A DNA stretch of 64,000 nucleotides from an uncultured Spirochaetaceae bacterium (GCA_902799965.1 CADCCO010000001.1:1-64000); one strand, 5' to 3'; counted from the first letter of the stretch, positions 52,245 through 60,470 are shown. Notes: generated by a model from the sequence alone, not told the origin. Made by a program: numbers and translations.

Positions 52245-53099
52245 ATCAATGATGATGCTAACTTCTTCAATCAAGATGCCGGTGAACTTTTCGATGTTGT
52301 CGATGATGTATTGCTGCAGCTTGTAGACCTCGCCGGTCAGCTGCTTTCCGAACGGCACGTCGACAGTGATTATGATTTTGTAGCCGCGCGCGTTCGTCTT
52401 AATCGTGATTTTGCGAACGCGGATGTTTTGGTCAAATTCGCCCACGCAGTGCATCGTCATTTGGGTCAGCGCGGCTTCGCTGATCGACACGCGGCCCTTC
52501 TTTGAAAATTCCGGACGGACGACCGACTTTTCAAAAACTTCCTTTCCGCCTTTTCTGAACACGCGCGAAAGCGGCCCGCCCTTGCTGAAAAAGACTTTCA
52601 TCGAGTCGTAGAAAATCTGCGGATAGTTCCGCTTTATTTCGATTGACGGAACGGGAATGACGTGCTTGCCTTCAATTTGGCGGCTGCGAATCGCCTTGTC
52701 AATTTCCTCGCGCGTGGCGATGTCTTCGATTTTGATTATGTTTGTCGGGGGCGGAAGCTGCAGGCGCGTGGAGATTTTTATCGCCATTTTTTCCGACGTT
52801 CCGATCAAAAGAATTTTCTTGAATTTGTTCTGCCGAATTTTGAGCGCTATTTCGTCGCGGTGCTCCTTGTCGTCAAAGACGGCCACGCGCACGGCGCCCA
52901 TGTATGTCTTTTCGCTTTTGGCCGACTTTCCGCCCAAGATTTTGTCGTCGACAATCAAAAGGCCGTCGTCGATTATCGCGTTAATGCCGTACTTTTGCGC
53001 CAAAAGCTTGGCCTTGAAGCTTTTTCCGGTTCCGCTTTCGCCGACCAGCGCGTACACTTGAATGTTCTTGAATTTGTTCAAAAAGTCGGAAAATCCCAT
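52230..53099 (-). CDS. P-loop NTPase fused to an Asp23-like domain
   Basis: 289 aa. N-terminal Walker A GESGTGKS (residues 20-27) opens a small P-loop domain with IIDDGLLIVDDK and KKILLIGTSEK. The C-terminal 90 residues follow the Asp23/Gls24 pattern (VSISEAALTQMTMHCV, KITIKTNARGYKIIITVDVPFG, IEEVSIIIDKI). Asp23 proteins of Firmicutes are small and free-standing; fusion to an NTPase is unusual. No membrane segment. The promoter (53107-53135) ends 7 nt before ATG 53099, so it seems to be transcribed on its own. Confidence 0.7.
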   Translation of the reverse strand: MGFSDFLNKFKNIQVYALVGESGTGKSFKAKLLAQKYGINAIIDDGLLIVDDKILGGKSAKSEKTYMGAVRVAVFDDKEHRDEIALKIRQNKFKKILLIGTSEKMAIKISTRLQLPPPTNIIKIEDIATREEIDKAIRSRQIEGKHVIPVPSIEIKRNYPQIFYDSMKVFFSKGGPLSRVFRKGGKEVFEKSVVRPEFSKKGRVSISEAALTQMTMHCVGEFDQNIRVRKITIKTNARGYKIIITVDVPFGKQLTGEVYKLQQYIIDNIEKFTGILIEEVSIIIDKITR

Positions 53100-53106
53100 C
53101 AAGAAT

Positions 53107-53135
53107 ATTTTAGCGCGACTCGTCGAAAAAAGCAA
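53107..53135 (-). promoter_or_regulatory. Promoter for the P-loop/Asp23 gene
   Basis: Minus strand: TTGCTT (53135-53130), 17-nt spacer, TAAAAT (53112-53107), 7 nt, then ATG 53099. It is partly inside the 3' end of the pseudouridine synthase gene. Confidence 0.55.
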
Positions 53136-54006
53136 GGAAATCTTGCGGAACGGGCGCCTCTATCGCGCCCGGAAGGCCCAAATCGTTGGGCGGAAATTCC
53201 ATCCGCATCGAGCGCAAGAAAAAGCCGCCGCTGGAAAGCTTGTCCTCGCCGCCGGCCAAAATCTCGTTCTCCGCGCGAAAGCCGCCAAAGCGAACGTCGC
53301 CCAAAATCGGCCGGCCACGCGCGGCGCTCTGGGCCCTTATCTGCCTTTTTCGCCCCGTGAATATTTGGAACTGAACAAGCGTTATTTCCTTGCCGCCAAT
53401 CGCGCTTCTCTTTAGGGGCGTGGCGATTGTCCGCGCGGCCTTTTTGGCGCCGCCGATTTCCAGCTCGTCATTCCATTCTTCCTCGCGGTCAAGGCGACCG
53501 CAAATTATTCCCCAGTAAAACTTTTTTATTTCATGCGACTGGATTTTGGCGCAAAACCACTGGGCGCCCGCAAGCGATTTAGAGACCGCCAAAAGGCCGC
53601 TGGTTCCCTTGTCCAAGCGGTGCAGGGGCGCTGGAACAAAGGCGAGCGCCGCCGTTTTTTGGCTTGCAAAGAATTCCGCCGCCGAGCCTTGGCCGTGGAC
53701 GGGAACGCCCGCCGGCTTGTCGATGAAAAGCAAATGCTCGTTTTGGAAAACAATCGGGTAGGGGCAAGCGGCAGGGGCGCTGGCGGGCGCCGATTGTTGG
53801 GCCAGCAAAAAGCTTGCGACTGAAAGCGTGTCGCCCTCTTTTGTAAGGCAGTCGGCGGCGGCTTTTTTTCCGTTAAGGCGGACAAGGCCCTTCCTTAGCG
53901 CGGACATGGCGGCGCCGTAAGAATTATCCGCCAAAAGCCTGCGCAAAATTCTGTCAAGCCTGCGCCCCGCGTCGTCCGCGCCCAAAGTCCATTCCGTCCG
54001 CTCCAT
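53110..54006 (-). CDS. RluA-family pseudouridine synthase
   Basis: 298 aa. An N-terminal S4 RNA-binding domain (RRLDRILRRLL...RKGLVRLNGK) and a catalytic domain with the active Asp in LHRLDKGTSGLL (about residue 133). The later block reads TGRKRQIRAQ where TGRxHQIRVH is usual. Members modify 23S rRNA or tRNA uridines; the target is unknown. It is transcribed divergently from the PAP2 gene through overlapping promoters. Confidence 0.9.
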   Translation of the reverse strand: MERTEWTLGADDAGRRLDRILRRLLADNSYGAAMSALRKGLVRLNGKKAAADCLTKEGDTLSVASFLLAQQSAPASAPAACPYPIVFQNEHLLFIDKPAGVPVHGQGSAAEFFASQKTAALAFVPAPLHRLDKGTSGLLAVSKSLAGAQWFCAKIQSHEIKKFYWGIICGRLDREEEWNDELEIGGAKKAARTIATPLKRSAIGGKEITLVQFQIFTGRKRQIRAQSAARGRPILGDVRFGGFRAENEILAGGEDKLSSGGFFLRSMRMEFPPNDLGLPGAIEAPVPQDFLAFFDESR

Positions 54007-54012
54007 TCCGCC

Positions 54013-54062
54013 ATTTTATCGCGAACATCTGTCTTGCGCAAGGAGCGGTTTTGCGCTAAAAT
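54013..54062. promoter_or_regulatory. Back-to-back divergent leaderless promoters
   Basis: Plus: TTGCGC (54034-54039), 17 nt, TAAAAT (54057-54062), 6 nt GGCAGA, ATG 54069. Minus: TTGCGC (54041-54036), 17 nt, TAAAAT (54018-54013), 6 nt GGCGGA, ATG 54006. The two -35 boxes overlap in the palindrome TTGCGCAA, so RNA polymerase cannot occupy both at once. Confidence 0.75.
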
Positions 54063-54068
54063 GGCAGA

Positions 54069-54545
54069 ATGTTTTTCGGAAAGAAAGTATTGGCGGAAAT
54101 TCTCACAAACCCAGTCTTCCAAGCCTGCTTGTTCAGTTGGTTTTCCGCCCAATTCATAAAGACAATAATCGGGCTTTTTTCCGGAAAAATTCATTCTCTC
54201 AAGGCGCTCGCCGAAAGCCTTCTTTGGCGCACCGGCGGCTTTCCCTCAAGCCACACGGCGCTTGTAACGACGCTCACGACTTGCGTCGGCTTTAGGTCTG
54301 GCGTTTCCAGCGACGTGTTCCTGCTGGCCTTTTGCTTTTTGATGGTGACGATTCGCGACGCTTTGGGAGTCCGCCGCTCGTCGGGCTTGCAGGCCAGAAA
54401 GATAAACGAGCTTGGCAACGAGCTTTCGGAAAAAAAAGTCATAGACTACAAGCCGATAAAAGAAATACTTGGTCACCGCCCGATGGAAGTCGTCTTTGGC
54501 GCGATTCTCGGATTTTTCATCGGCTTGGGGTTCGCGGTCTTGTAG
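54069..54545 (+). CDS. Divergent PAP2-family membrane phosphatase-like protein
   Basis: 158 aa with about four membrane helices. The motif GGFPSSHTALV (about residues 56-66) and a later GHRPMEVVFGA are the hallmarks of the divergent-PAP2 (DUF212) family, related to lipid phosphate phosphatases. IRDALGVRRSSG matches the conserved central block. The substrate is unknown. It starts a run of closely spaced genes that continues into the Rnf-like operon (3-nt gap to the next gene). Confidence 0.88.
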   Translation: MFFGKKVLAEILTNPVFQACLFSWFSAQFIKTIIGLFSGKIHSLKALAESLLWRTGGFPSSHTALVTTLTTCVGFRSGVSSDVFLLAFCFLMVTIRDALGVRRSSGLQARKINELGNELSEKKVIDYKPIKEILGHRPMEVVFGAILGFFIGLGFAVL

Positions 54546-54548
54546 CCT

Positions 54549-55931
54549 ATGGAAGCGTTGAAAAAAATCGCCGCGCCGGCGGCCTCAGCCCTTGTCCTTC
54601 TCCTGATTCTTTTTTTGTGCAAAAGCGCGCCCGTCTCAAAATTGTGGAAGGGCTACACGACGCTTTCAGTTCCCGTGGACACAGAAAAGGGCCTTGTCGA
54701 AAACCTTTTGGACGAGCGCGGCTGTTCGGGCTGCGTTTCGCTTGAGGCGCAAAAGTCCGAGCAGGCCGGCGGTTTTTTTTCGGACTACGAGGCGCGCAAG
54801 GCCGCCTATTTTTTTGACCGCGACAAGACGGCCAGAATTTACTACGTGCCCGACAAATTCGCGCGCCAGGCGGCCGACGCCGTCCGCCTTTTGCAGTCTA
54901 GCTTTCATGTGGACGCTGTTTTGGGAAGCAGCGCCGCCTTTCCTTATTTTACGCCCTTGGTTTGCCTCTTGGCTTTTTTGGCTCTTTTGTTTTGCGCCAA
55001 AAACAAGGCCGTCTATTCTGCGGCGGCGCTTCCCGCCGTATTCTACGCTTTTTGCAATCCCTTTTACGCGGCGGCGGCGGCGGTTTGCCTTGAGCTTTAC
55101 GCGCTCTACTTGTGCCAGCGGGTTTGGCGCAGAAAAGGCGCCTTGGCTTTTGTCGCGACCAACCGATTCGCGCTGGCCTTTATGGCGGCCGCGGTTTTGC
55201 TTTCGATAGGGGCGGGCTTTTTGCGCTCTCTTTTTTTCATCCTGAATTTGGCCGCCGCGCTTTGCCTGGTTTTTCTGCTTTTCAATTATGAGGCTCAAAA
55301 AGAAAAAAAGGCGCGCTTTTTGCCGGTCTTGGTTTTGAGCGCCCGCATGGCCGGCAACGTCGGCGTTCAGACTATAAAAAAATCCTTTTTTGTTTCGGCC
55401 GAAATTTTCTTGCTCTTGGTCCTTTTGTTCGCTGGAACGGACTTTCTTTCTTCCGGCTCCAAAAGGGGCTTGTTTTTTCCAGCGCCAACAGAGTATAATA
55501 AAACGGACAAAAAGTCCTTTCCGACGATTGAAGACTATTACGTCAACCGCTGGAATGTTTTGTCTTTTCCGTACGCGCCGCTTGGCAAAAAAAGGCCAGC
55601 CGCTCCCCAAGAGGGCGAGCGCGTTGAAATGCTTCACTACCAAAAAGAGGGCGGAGCGATTAAAAGCAAGAAAGAGCTTTTGATGGTTTACGACGCGGAC
55701 TTTAGGAAAAAGGCGGACGGCGAAATCGACGCGCTTCCGTACCCGGCGCTTGAAAAGCTTTGGAAGGCGCAGGGCAAAAAACGGGGCGCCTTTTACTCTT
55801 CGGGCGGCTCCGAAGATTCCGGAGCGGGACTTGCCGCCGCTTTGCTTTTTGCGGCGCTGCTTCCGCTTTTTTGCGCCTTGGCGCTTTATTTTAACAAGAT
55901 GGTTTTAGTTAGAGGAAAATATGCGGCTTGA
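54549..55931 (+). CDS. Polytopic membrane protein upstream of rnfC, unknown function
   Basis: 460 aa. One N-terminal helix, an extracytoplasmic segment (about residues 32-130) with a CSGC pair (residues 59-62), about six helices between 137 and 300, a polar C-terminal region and a last helix near 430-450. No recognisable family. It overlaps rnfC by 11 nt, so it is translated together with the Rnf-like subunits and could be an extra component. Its N-terminal cysteine pair is exported-side if helix 1 is an anchor. Confidence 0.65.
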   Translation: MEALKKIAAPAASALVLLLILFLCKSAPVSKLWKGYTTLSVPVDTEKGLVENLLDERGCSGCVSLEAQKSEQAGGFFSDYEARKAAYFFDRDKTARIYYVPDKFARQAADAVRLLQSSFHVDAVLGSSAAFPYFTPLVCLLAFLALLFCAKNKAVYSAAALPAVFYAFCNPFYAAAAAVCLELYALYLCQRVWRRKGALAFVATNRFALAFMAAAVLLSIGAGFLRSLFFILNLAAALCLVFLLFNYEAQKEKKARFLPVLVLSARMAGNVGVQTIKKSFFVSAEIFLLLVLLFAGTDFLSSGSKRGLFFPAPTEYNKTDKKSFPTIEDYYVNRWNVLSFPYAPLGKKRPAAPQEGERVEMLHYQKEGGAIKSKKELLMVYDADFRKKADGEIDALPYPALEKLWKAQGKKRGAFYSSGGSEDSGAGLAAALLFAALLPLFCALALYFNKMVLVRGKYAA

Positions 55932-57219
55932 TTTTTCGACAAAGAAAAAAGACACAATACAAAGCGTGGCGACCGCCTTTTTGCCCCGCAAGGTTTTGAT
56001 TGCCTTGGAGCAAGAAAAAGGCGTGGTTTGCTCGCCGCTTGTAAAGGCGGGAGACCGCGTCCAGGAAGGGCAGGTAATAGCCGAAGACCCGGCCGGAAGC
56101 GACGCCGCCAAAATTCACTCTCCGATTCCCGGCGTTGTTTTGGGAATAAGGAACTGCTCCGCAAGCGACGGCCGCTTTTCGCCGGCGATAGAGATAAAGC
56201 TTAACGGCCGCTTTTCCCACACAGGAAAAGCTCAAAACGCCTTCGATTGGCGCTCTTGGGGCAGCCAGTCCATTCTGAACAGAATCAGCGCGCTTGGCGT
56301 GGTCAACACATTCTCGATCCGCGAGCCGCGCTCCCTTTGCGCCGACATCAAGGCCGCCATGCAGGCCCCTGAGCCGCGCGTTTTTGTCCGCCTTTTTGAC
56401 GAGGACCCCTCGTTCCAAACGGACTCCGCCTTGGCCCGCTCGCATTTTGATAAAATTCTCGCCGGCATTGAGATTCTGAAAGAAGTGATGAAGACCAAGG
56501 AAGTCGTCCTTGCCTACGCCAAAAGCGACGTGAAAATCCAAACGCTTCTCATGCCCCTTAGAAACGAGGAAGGCTTTGTTCTTCTTCCTATGGACACGCG
56601 CGAATACCCGGCCGGAAAAAAGGAAATCCTTTGCGCCCGCTATAAAAAGCTTTTCAAGGCGGCGGAAAGCGAGCGCGACATAATCAACGGCTCTCTGTTT
56701 GTTGAATCCGAGACGCTCGCTCTTTTTTCGGACGCGCTGATTCACAACATTCCGGTGGAAAAAGTTTTTGTCCACGCGTTCGGCGACTGCCTAAAGTCCA
56801 GCGCCGCGCTCAAGGTTTGCGTCGGAGAAAGCCTTGAAAACCTTGCCAAGCAGTTGGGATTGGAAACAAAGAAGATTGGAAAGATAATCGTGAACGGCTT
56901 TTTGCGCGGCGTTTCGGTTCCGTCGCTTGAAACGCCTGTTTCCAAGTCCGTAAAGAGCGTCGCCTTTGTTTCAAGAACCGACGCGGCGGACTATTCCAAC
57001 GCCACTTGCGTGGGCTGCGGAAAATGCCGCGACGCTTGCCCGGCAAAGATTTACCCTGACATCATTTACGCCCTTGTTGTAAAGGGCGTAAAAACGCCGC
57101 AAGACTTTTCGCGCTCAAGCCTCTTGTGCATAGAGTGCGGCGTTTGCGATTCGGTTTGCCCCACAAAGCTGCCGCTAAGCGAAATAGTAAAGATTCTAAA
57201 GGACAGGCAAAATGTATAG
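55921..57219 (+). CDS. rnfC: RnfC-like subunit lacking the FMN/NADH motif
   Basis: 432 aa peripheral subunit. The N-terminal barrel-like region and the two C-terminal [4Fe-4S] motifs (CVGCGKCRDACP about residue 362; CIECGVCDSVCP about residue 402) are intact. The central region aligns with RnfC by its flanks (LNRISALGV...ILAGIEIL), but the usual GLGGAGFPT becomes NTFSIREPR and the following ECEPYITADD region becomes EDPSFQTDS, so the flavin/NADH site appears lost. SD AGAGGAAA precedes the ATG. Confidence 0.85.
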   Translation: MRLDFSTKKKDTIQSVATAFLPRKVLIALEQEKGVVCSPLVKAGDRVQEGQVIAEDPAGSDAAKIHSPIPGVVLGIRNCSASDGRFSPAIEIKLNGRFSHTGKAQNAFDWRSWGSQSILNRISALGVVNTFSIREPRSLCADIKAAMQAPEPRVFVRLFDEDPSFQTDSALARSHFDKILAGIEILKEVMKTKEVVLAYAKSDVKIQTLLMPLRNEEGFVLLPMDTREYPAGKKEILCARYKKLFKAAESERDIINGSLFVESETLALFSDALIHNIPVEKVFVHAFGDCLKSSAALKVCVGESLENLAKQLGLETKKIGKIIVNGFLRGVSVPSLETPVSKSVKSVAFVSRTDAADYSNATCVGCGKCRDACPAKIYPDIIYALVVKGVKTPQDFSRSSLLCIECGVCDSVCPTKLPLSEIVKILKDRQNV

Positions 57220-58258
57220 CAAAGTTTCAACCGCTCCTTTCAACGATTTCACAAAGTCAAATTCGCTGAGAACGATTTTGTTCTTGGCGGCGCTGCTTCC
57301 TCAGCTGGCGATGCTTTTTGTCACGCAAAGCTGGAAGTCGCTGGCCATTATTCTTTGCGCGGTTCTCGGCTGCGCCTTGAGCGAGGCGGACGCGATTTTC
57401 AAAAAACAAAGCCGCAGGCTGGCCTTGTCGTACTCTCTTTTCGCCGGAACGCTGACCGGCTTTTTCCTTCCGGCCGACTATCCGCCGGCAAGCGTCTTTT
57501 TCATCACCTTCATTTTCATGTACGCCACAAGGGTCGTATTCGGCCAGACAGGCGTTTCTTGGATAAATCCGGTGGCCCTTACAGTCGCCGCGGCTTGGTT
57601 CATGGGAAGAACGTCGTTCGGGTCTTTTTTGATCGGCGGCGCGGACTTGGCGGCAAAGAACCCGTCTTTGGCCTTGATTGACGGCGCTATGCTGACCAAC
57701 GGCGTTGACGAAAAAATCACGCTCTTTTTGAACGACAACGTTTTCAGCCTTTTTGGCGTTTCGATTCCCAACGGCTACGTTTCGCTTTTTTGGGACACCC
57801 GCGCCGCGGTTCCGGCCTTTAGGTTCGCCTTTTGGACGATGCTTTCGTCGCTCTTTCTTTTTGCCTTTGACTTAAAGAGGCCGTCCGCCTCGCTTTGCTT
57901 TTTGCTGGCCTATTTCGCCTTGGTAAAATTCGTTTCGCCTTTGTTCACGGGCGCTCCGCCAATGGGGGGCGACGTGCTTTTGGCCATGCTTTCAAGCGGC
58001 CTTTTGTTCGCGTCGGTCTTTTTGCTCCAATGGCCGGGAACCTATCCCTTGTCCCTGCCGGGAAAGACCGCCTACGCGCTGATTTGTTCAGTCATCGCCT
58101 TTGCCTTTTGCGGAACGGGAACTTCGCCCGCCGGCGCGGCCTTGACCATTTTGTTCGGAAACATAATCTCTCCGGCCCTGCAAGCCGCTGAAAACAAAAG
58201 CCTCAAGAAAAAGCTTTCGGCTCTCTTGGCCGCAAAGCTTGGGGAGGAAGCGCGATGA
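57212..58258 (+). CDS. rnfD: RnfD-like membrane subunit without the flavin-binding threonine
   Basis: 348 aa with about nine helices. Family blocks: LTGFFLPADYPP, FGQTGVSWINPVALTVAAAWF and the C-terminal AALTILFGNIISPALQ. The covalent FMN site of RnfD (SGATPL, flavin on Thr) aligns by position with DGAMLT, where residue 160 is Met. This removes the attachment residue. The start overlaps rnfC by 8 nt. Confidence 0.85.
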   Translation: MYSKVSTAPFNDFTKSNSLRTILFLAALLPQLAMLFVTQSWKSLAIILCAVLGCALSEADAIFKKQSRRLALSYSLFAGTLTGFFLPADYPPASVFFITFIFMYATRVVFGQTGVSWINPVALTVAAAWFMGRTSFGSFLIGGADLAAKNPSLALIDGAMLTNGVDEKITLFLNDNVFSLFGVSIPNGYVSLFWDTRAAVPAFRFAFWTMLSSLFLFAFDLKRPSASLCFLLAYFALVKFVSPLFTGAPPMGGDVLLAMLSSGLLFASVFLLQWPGTYPLSLPGKTAYALICSVIAFAFCGTGTSPAGAALTILFGNIISPALQAAENKSLKKKLSALLAAKLGEEAR

Positions 58259-58743
58259 ACCAGGGCGCCAAAAAACAATTGATTCAGGCGGGCGTTTTTA
58301 CCGGAACGCTCTTGCTCTTCTTTTTGACGCTGGCCCTTTTTGCCGTTTTGGGAAGAAAGAGCTGGGAGCGGGGCCTTCGCGCCGCCGTCGAGCAAGTCCT
58401 TCCGCCAAGCGAATGGCAGTGCGGAAAAATGCTGAAGATTGACTCAAGCTTTTCTTCAAGCGCGGCTTGCTTTGAGCTTGTAAAAAAGAACGAGCCGACT
58501 AAAAAATGCCAGGCGCTTATAATGCGCGCCTCAAGCTATTGGGGCCCGCTCCCGGCGGTTTTTGTCGTCCGCGACGGCAAGGCGGAATTCATGGGCGCGG
58601 CCTACACGAACAATTCCGTCTCTCGCGCGCTTGAGGACGCCAAAAACGACAGTCAAAGCCTTTACTGGGCCAAAATCGCCGGCGAAGTCGCCCAAAGCGC
58701 GAGCCTCGCGGCCCGCCAAGCGGCCGAAGGGGTAAAGAAATGA
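58255..58743 (+). CDS. rnfG: RnfG-like subunit, short and without the FMN-threonine motif
   Basis: 162 aa against about 200 in usual RnfG. One N-terminal membrane helix (about 13-34), then a small exported domain with the RnfG-like segment SYWGPLPAVFVVRDGKAEF. The family's C-terminal SGATxT motif, where ApbE attaches FMN, is absent and the protein ends shortly after. Position between rnfD and rnfE (4-nt overlaps each side) supports identity more than sequence does. Confidence 0.7.
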   Translation: MNQGAKKQLIQAGVFTGTLLLFFLTLALFAVLGRKSWERGLRAAVEQVLPPSEWQCGKMLKIDSSFSSSAACFELVKKNEPTKKCQALIMRASSYWGPLPAVFVVRDGKAEFMGAAYTNNSVSRALEDAKNDSQSLYWAKIAGEVAQSASLAARQAAEGVKK

Positions 58744-59351
58744 AAAAGAACGTTTACTTTGTTTTTATCGCGCTTTCGTTCGCCTTTTTGGCCGTAGCGC
58801 CCGGCCGCTTGGCTTACGGAATCCCGCTCATAGTCGAATTGAATTTGCTTTTGGCGGGCGCGGGCGCCTTTAACTCGCTCGTACGAAAATTGGACTTGGG
58901 AGGCCTTGAGGAAATTCTTTCGCTGGCCTGCGTGTTTTTTTTGGCCACGCTTTTCAAGCAGGCGCTGGTTTTTTATTCGCCGGTAATCGCGCTTTCGCTA
59001 AGCTTTTTGGTCTACCTTCCGGCCGCGTCCGTTTTTTTGCTGGGAAGCGTTTTTTCAAAGCCCGCGCCCACGACCGCGCAAAATTTGTCCCTTTCGCTAA
59101 AGGCAAGCGCCTTCGCCTTTTTCTTCTTCCTTGTCCGCGACGTTTTGGGCTACGGAGCGATAAGCCTTCCGGCGCCGGGCGGAATCGCGGAGGCGTTCTT
59201 GTTCGACTCGTACAAGACTTCGTTTCTTTCGTTTTTTGCGACGATACCGGGCGCGCTTTTGCTTTTGGTTTTGTGCATGGCGGTTTTGCTTACGGCGCAA
59301 AGCAGAATGAACGTTTTTGAAAAGTCGGGGGCCGTCGATGACAATAATTAG
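58740..59351 (+). CDS. rnfE: RnfE-like membrane subunit without intramembrane Fe-S cysteines
   Basis: 203 aa with about six helices. The first helix should hold LGLCPxLAVT; here it reads ALSFAFLAVAPG with no Cys. The later TNCxVxGRAEA block aligns with LPAASVFLLG, also without Cys. Two cysteines present elsewhere do not fit the motif positions. Identification rests on helix order, the LAV...YG pattern and place in the operon. Confidence 0.7.
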   Translation: MKKNVYFVFIALSFAFLAVAPGRLAYGIPLIVELNLLLAGAGAFNSLVRKLDLGGLEEILSLACVFFLATLFKQALVFYSPVIALSLSFLVYLPAASVFLLGSVFSKPAPTTAQNLSLSLKASAFAFFFFLVRDVLGYGAISLPAPGGIAEAFLFDSYKTSFLSFFATIPGALLLLVLCMAVLLTAQSRMNVFEKSGAVDDNN

Positions 59352-59907
59352 CGCTCTTTTCTTTTACACAATCCATTGCTCCGCCGTTCTTGTCTACGGA
59401 ATAGGAATCCTTCAAGAGGCGGAAATGAGCCTTTCCAGAAAAAAATTCGCGCCGATAGCGTTCAAGTCTTTGGCTTGCTCGCTGGTTACGGTGTCGCTGG
59501 CTTTTTCGATTGACAAGCTGCTCTTGGTTCCTATGGGGCTTTCGGAGCTGGCGCCTTTGGCCGCGCTCATCGTTTGGGCCGCGTTCAGCGCCTTCTTTGA
59601 AATAATAGTCCAGCTTACGACAAAAAAGCCGGCGGCGGAATTCGCCTTTTCGTATCTTTCGGCTCTTTTGGCGCTGAGCGAAAGCCCCACGCTGGTGGGC
59701 GCCATCGTCATAGACATTTCCTGCTGGATTGGCTATTGCGCCTTGATTCCTCTCTTGTACACATTCACCAGCAAAATGGTCGGCGGAAAAAACACCGACA
59801 GTTTTTGGCAAAAGATTTCGGTCTTTTTGTGCATGGCGGTTTTGCTTTTGGCGCTTTACGCGCTGAACATTTCTTGGATTAACGCGGGCGTTGAAAAATG
59901 GTTTTAA
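59338..59907 (+). CDS. rnfA: RnfA-like membrane subunit without intramembrane Fe-S cysteines
   Basis: 189 aa from ATG 59338, overlapping rnfE by 14 nt. About six helices. SIDKLLLVPMGLSEL matches the WLIDTWILIPLNLIYL region of RnfA and fixes the alignment; on that alignment the TTNCAVLG motif becomes ALSESPTLVG. The cysteine of the first helix is not at the GLCPF position either. The longer frame to 59317 is not needed. Confidence 0.7.
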   Translation: MTIISALFFYTIHCSAVLVYGIGILQEAEMSLSRKKFAPIAFKSLACSLVTVSLAFSIDKLLLVPMGLSELAPLAALIVWAAFSAFFEIIVQLTTKKPAAEFAFSYLSALLALSESPTLVGAIVIDISCWIGYCALIPLLYTFTSKMVGGKNTDSFWQKISVFLCMAVLLLALYALNISWINAGVEKWF

Positions 59908-60464
59908 AAATATTTTTGTCGATTTTATTCTTGCTGATAATTTGTCTCTTTGCGGTAGTCGTGGCGAACATTTTCTTGCCGGCGGTCAAAAAGCAAATTC
60001 TTCAAAACACGGACTTGTTTTTTTCTCCGCTTGAAAAAAACTACATATTCAGAACCGTTGACAACAACGTTCAGTCTTCGGAAAGCAGGGCGGTGGTTTT
60101 GAACGACCCGCAAAAGGAAAAAGTTCCCCGCCTTGAATACAACGGCGCGCGCAACTGCGCCCTGATAGCCAACACTTACGGCTCGCTGACCGAAAACGAG
60201 TTTGACTGCATCGGCTTTGGCGACTGCGCCGTTGCCTGCCCCCAGGGCGCGATCATAATCAAAAACGGAACGGCCGCCGTCACCAACGAATGCTGCGGCT
60301 GCGGCTCTTGCGTTTCGGCCTGCCCAAAAGGCTTGATAGCCCTTGTTCCCAAAAAGCAAAAGACCATACAATACAAAAATTCGGATGACGGAGAACATAT
60401 TGTTGAAATTCCGCGCAAAAAAGACTTTAAATTTTGGCGGAATTGGTATAAAATATTAAGCTAG
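59898..60464 (+). CDS. rnfB: RnfB-like ferredoxin subunit, N-terminally reduced
   Basis: 188 aa. One N-terminal membrane helix (about 3-24) and a soluble part with two [4Fe-4S] ferredoxin motifs, CIGFGDCAVACP (residue 104 on) and CCGCGSCVSACP (residue 132 on). The first has the IGFGDC form seen in clostridial RnfB. The usual upstream Fe-S motif GCGYPGC is missing, as is the length around it. ATG overlaps the rnfA end by 10 nt. A Lys-rich C-terminus closes the protein. Confidence 0.8.
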   Translation: MVLKIFLSILFLLIICLFAVVVANIFLPAVKKQILQNTDLFFSPLEKNYIFRTVDNNVQSSESRAVVLNDPQKEKVPRLEYNGARNCALIANTYGSLTENEFDCIGFGDCAVACPQGAIIIKNGTAAVTNECCGCGSCVSACPKGLIALVPKKQKTIQYKNSDDGEHIVEIPRKKDFKFWRNWYKILS

Positions 60465-60470
60465 CTCAAG

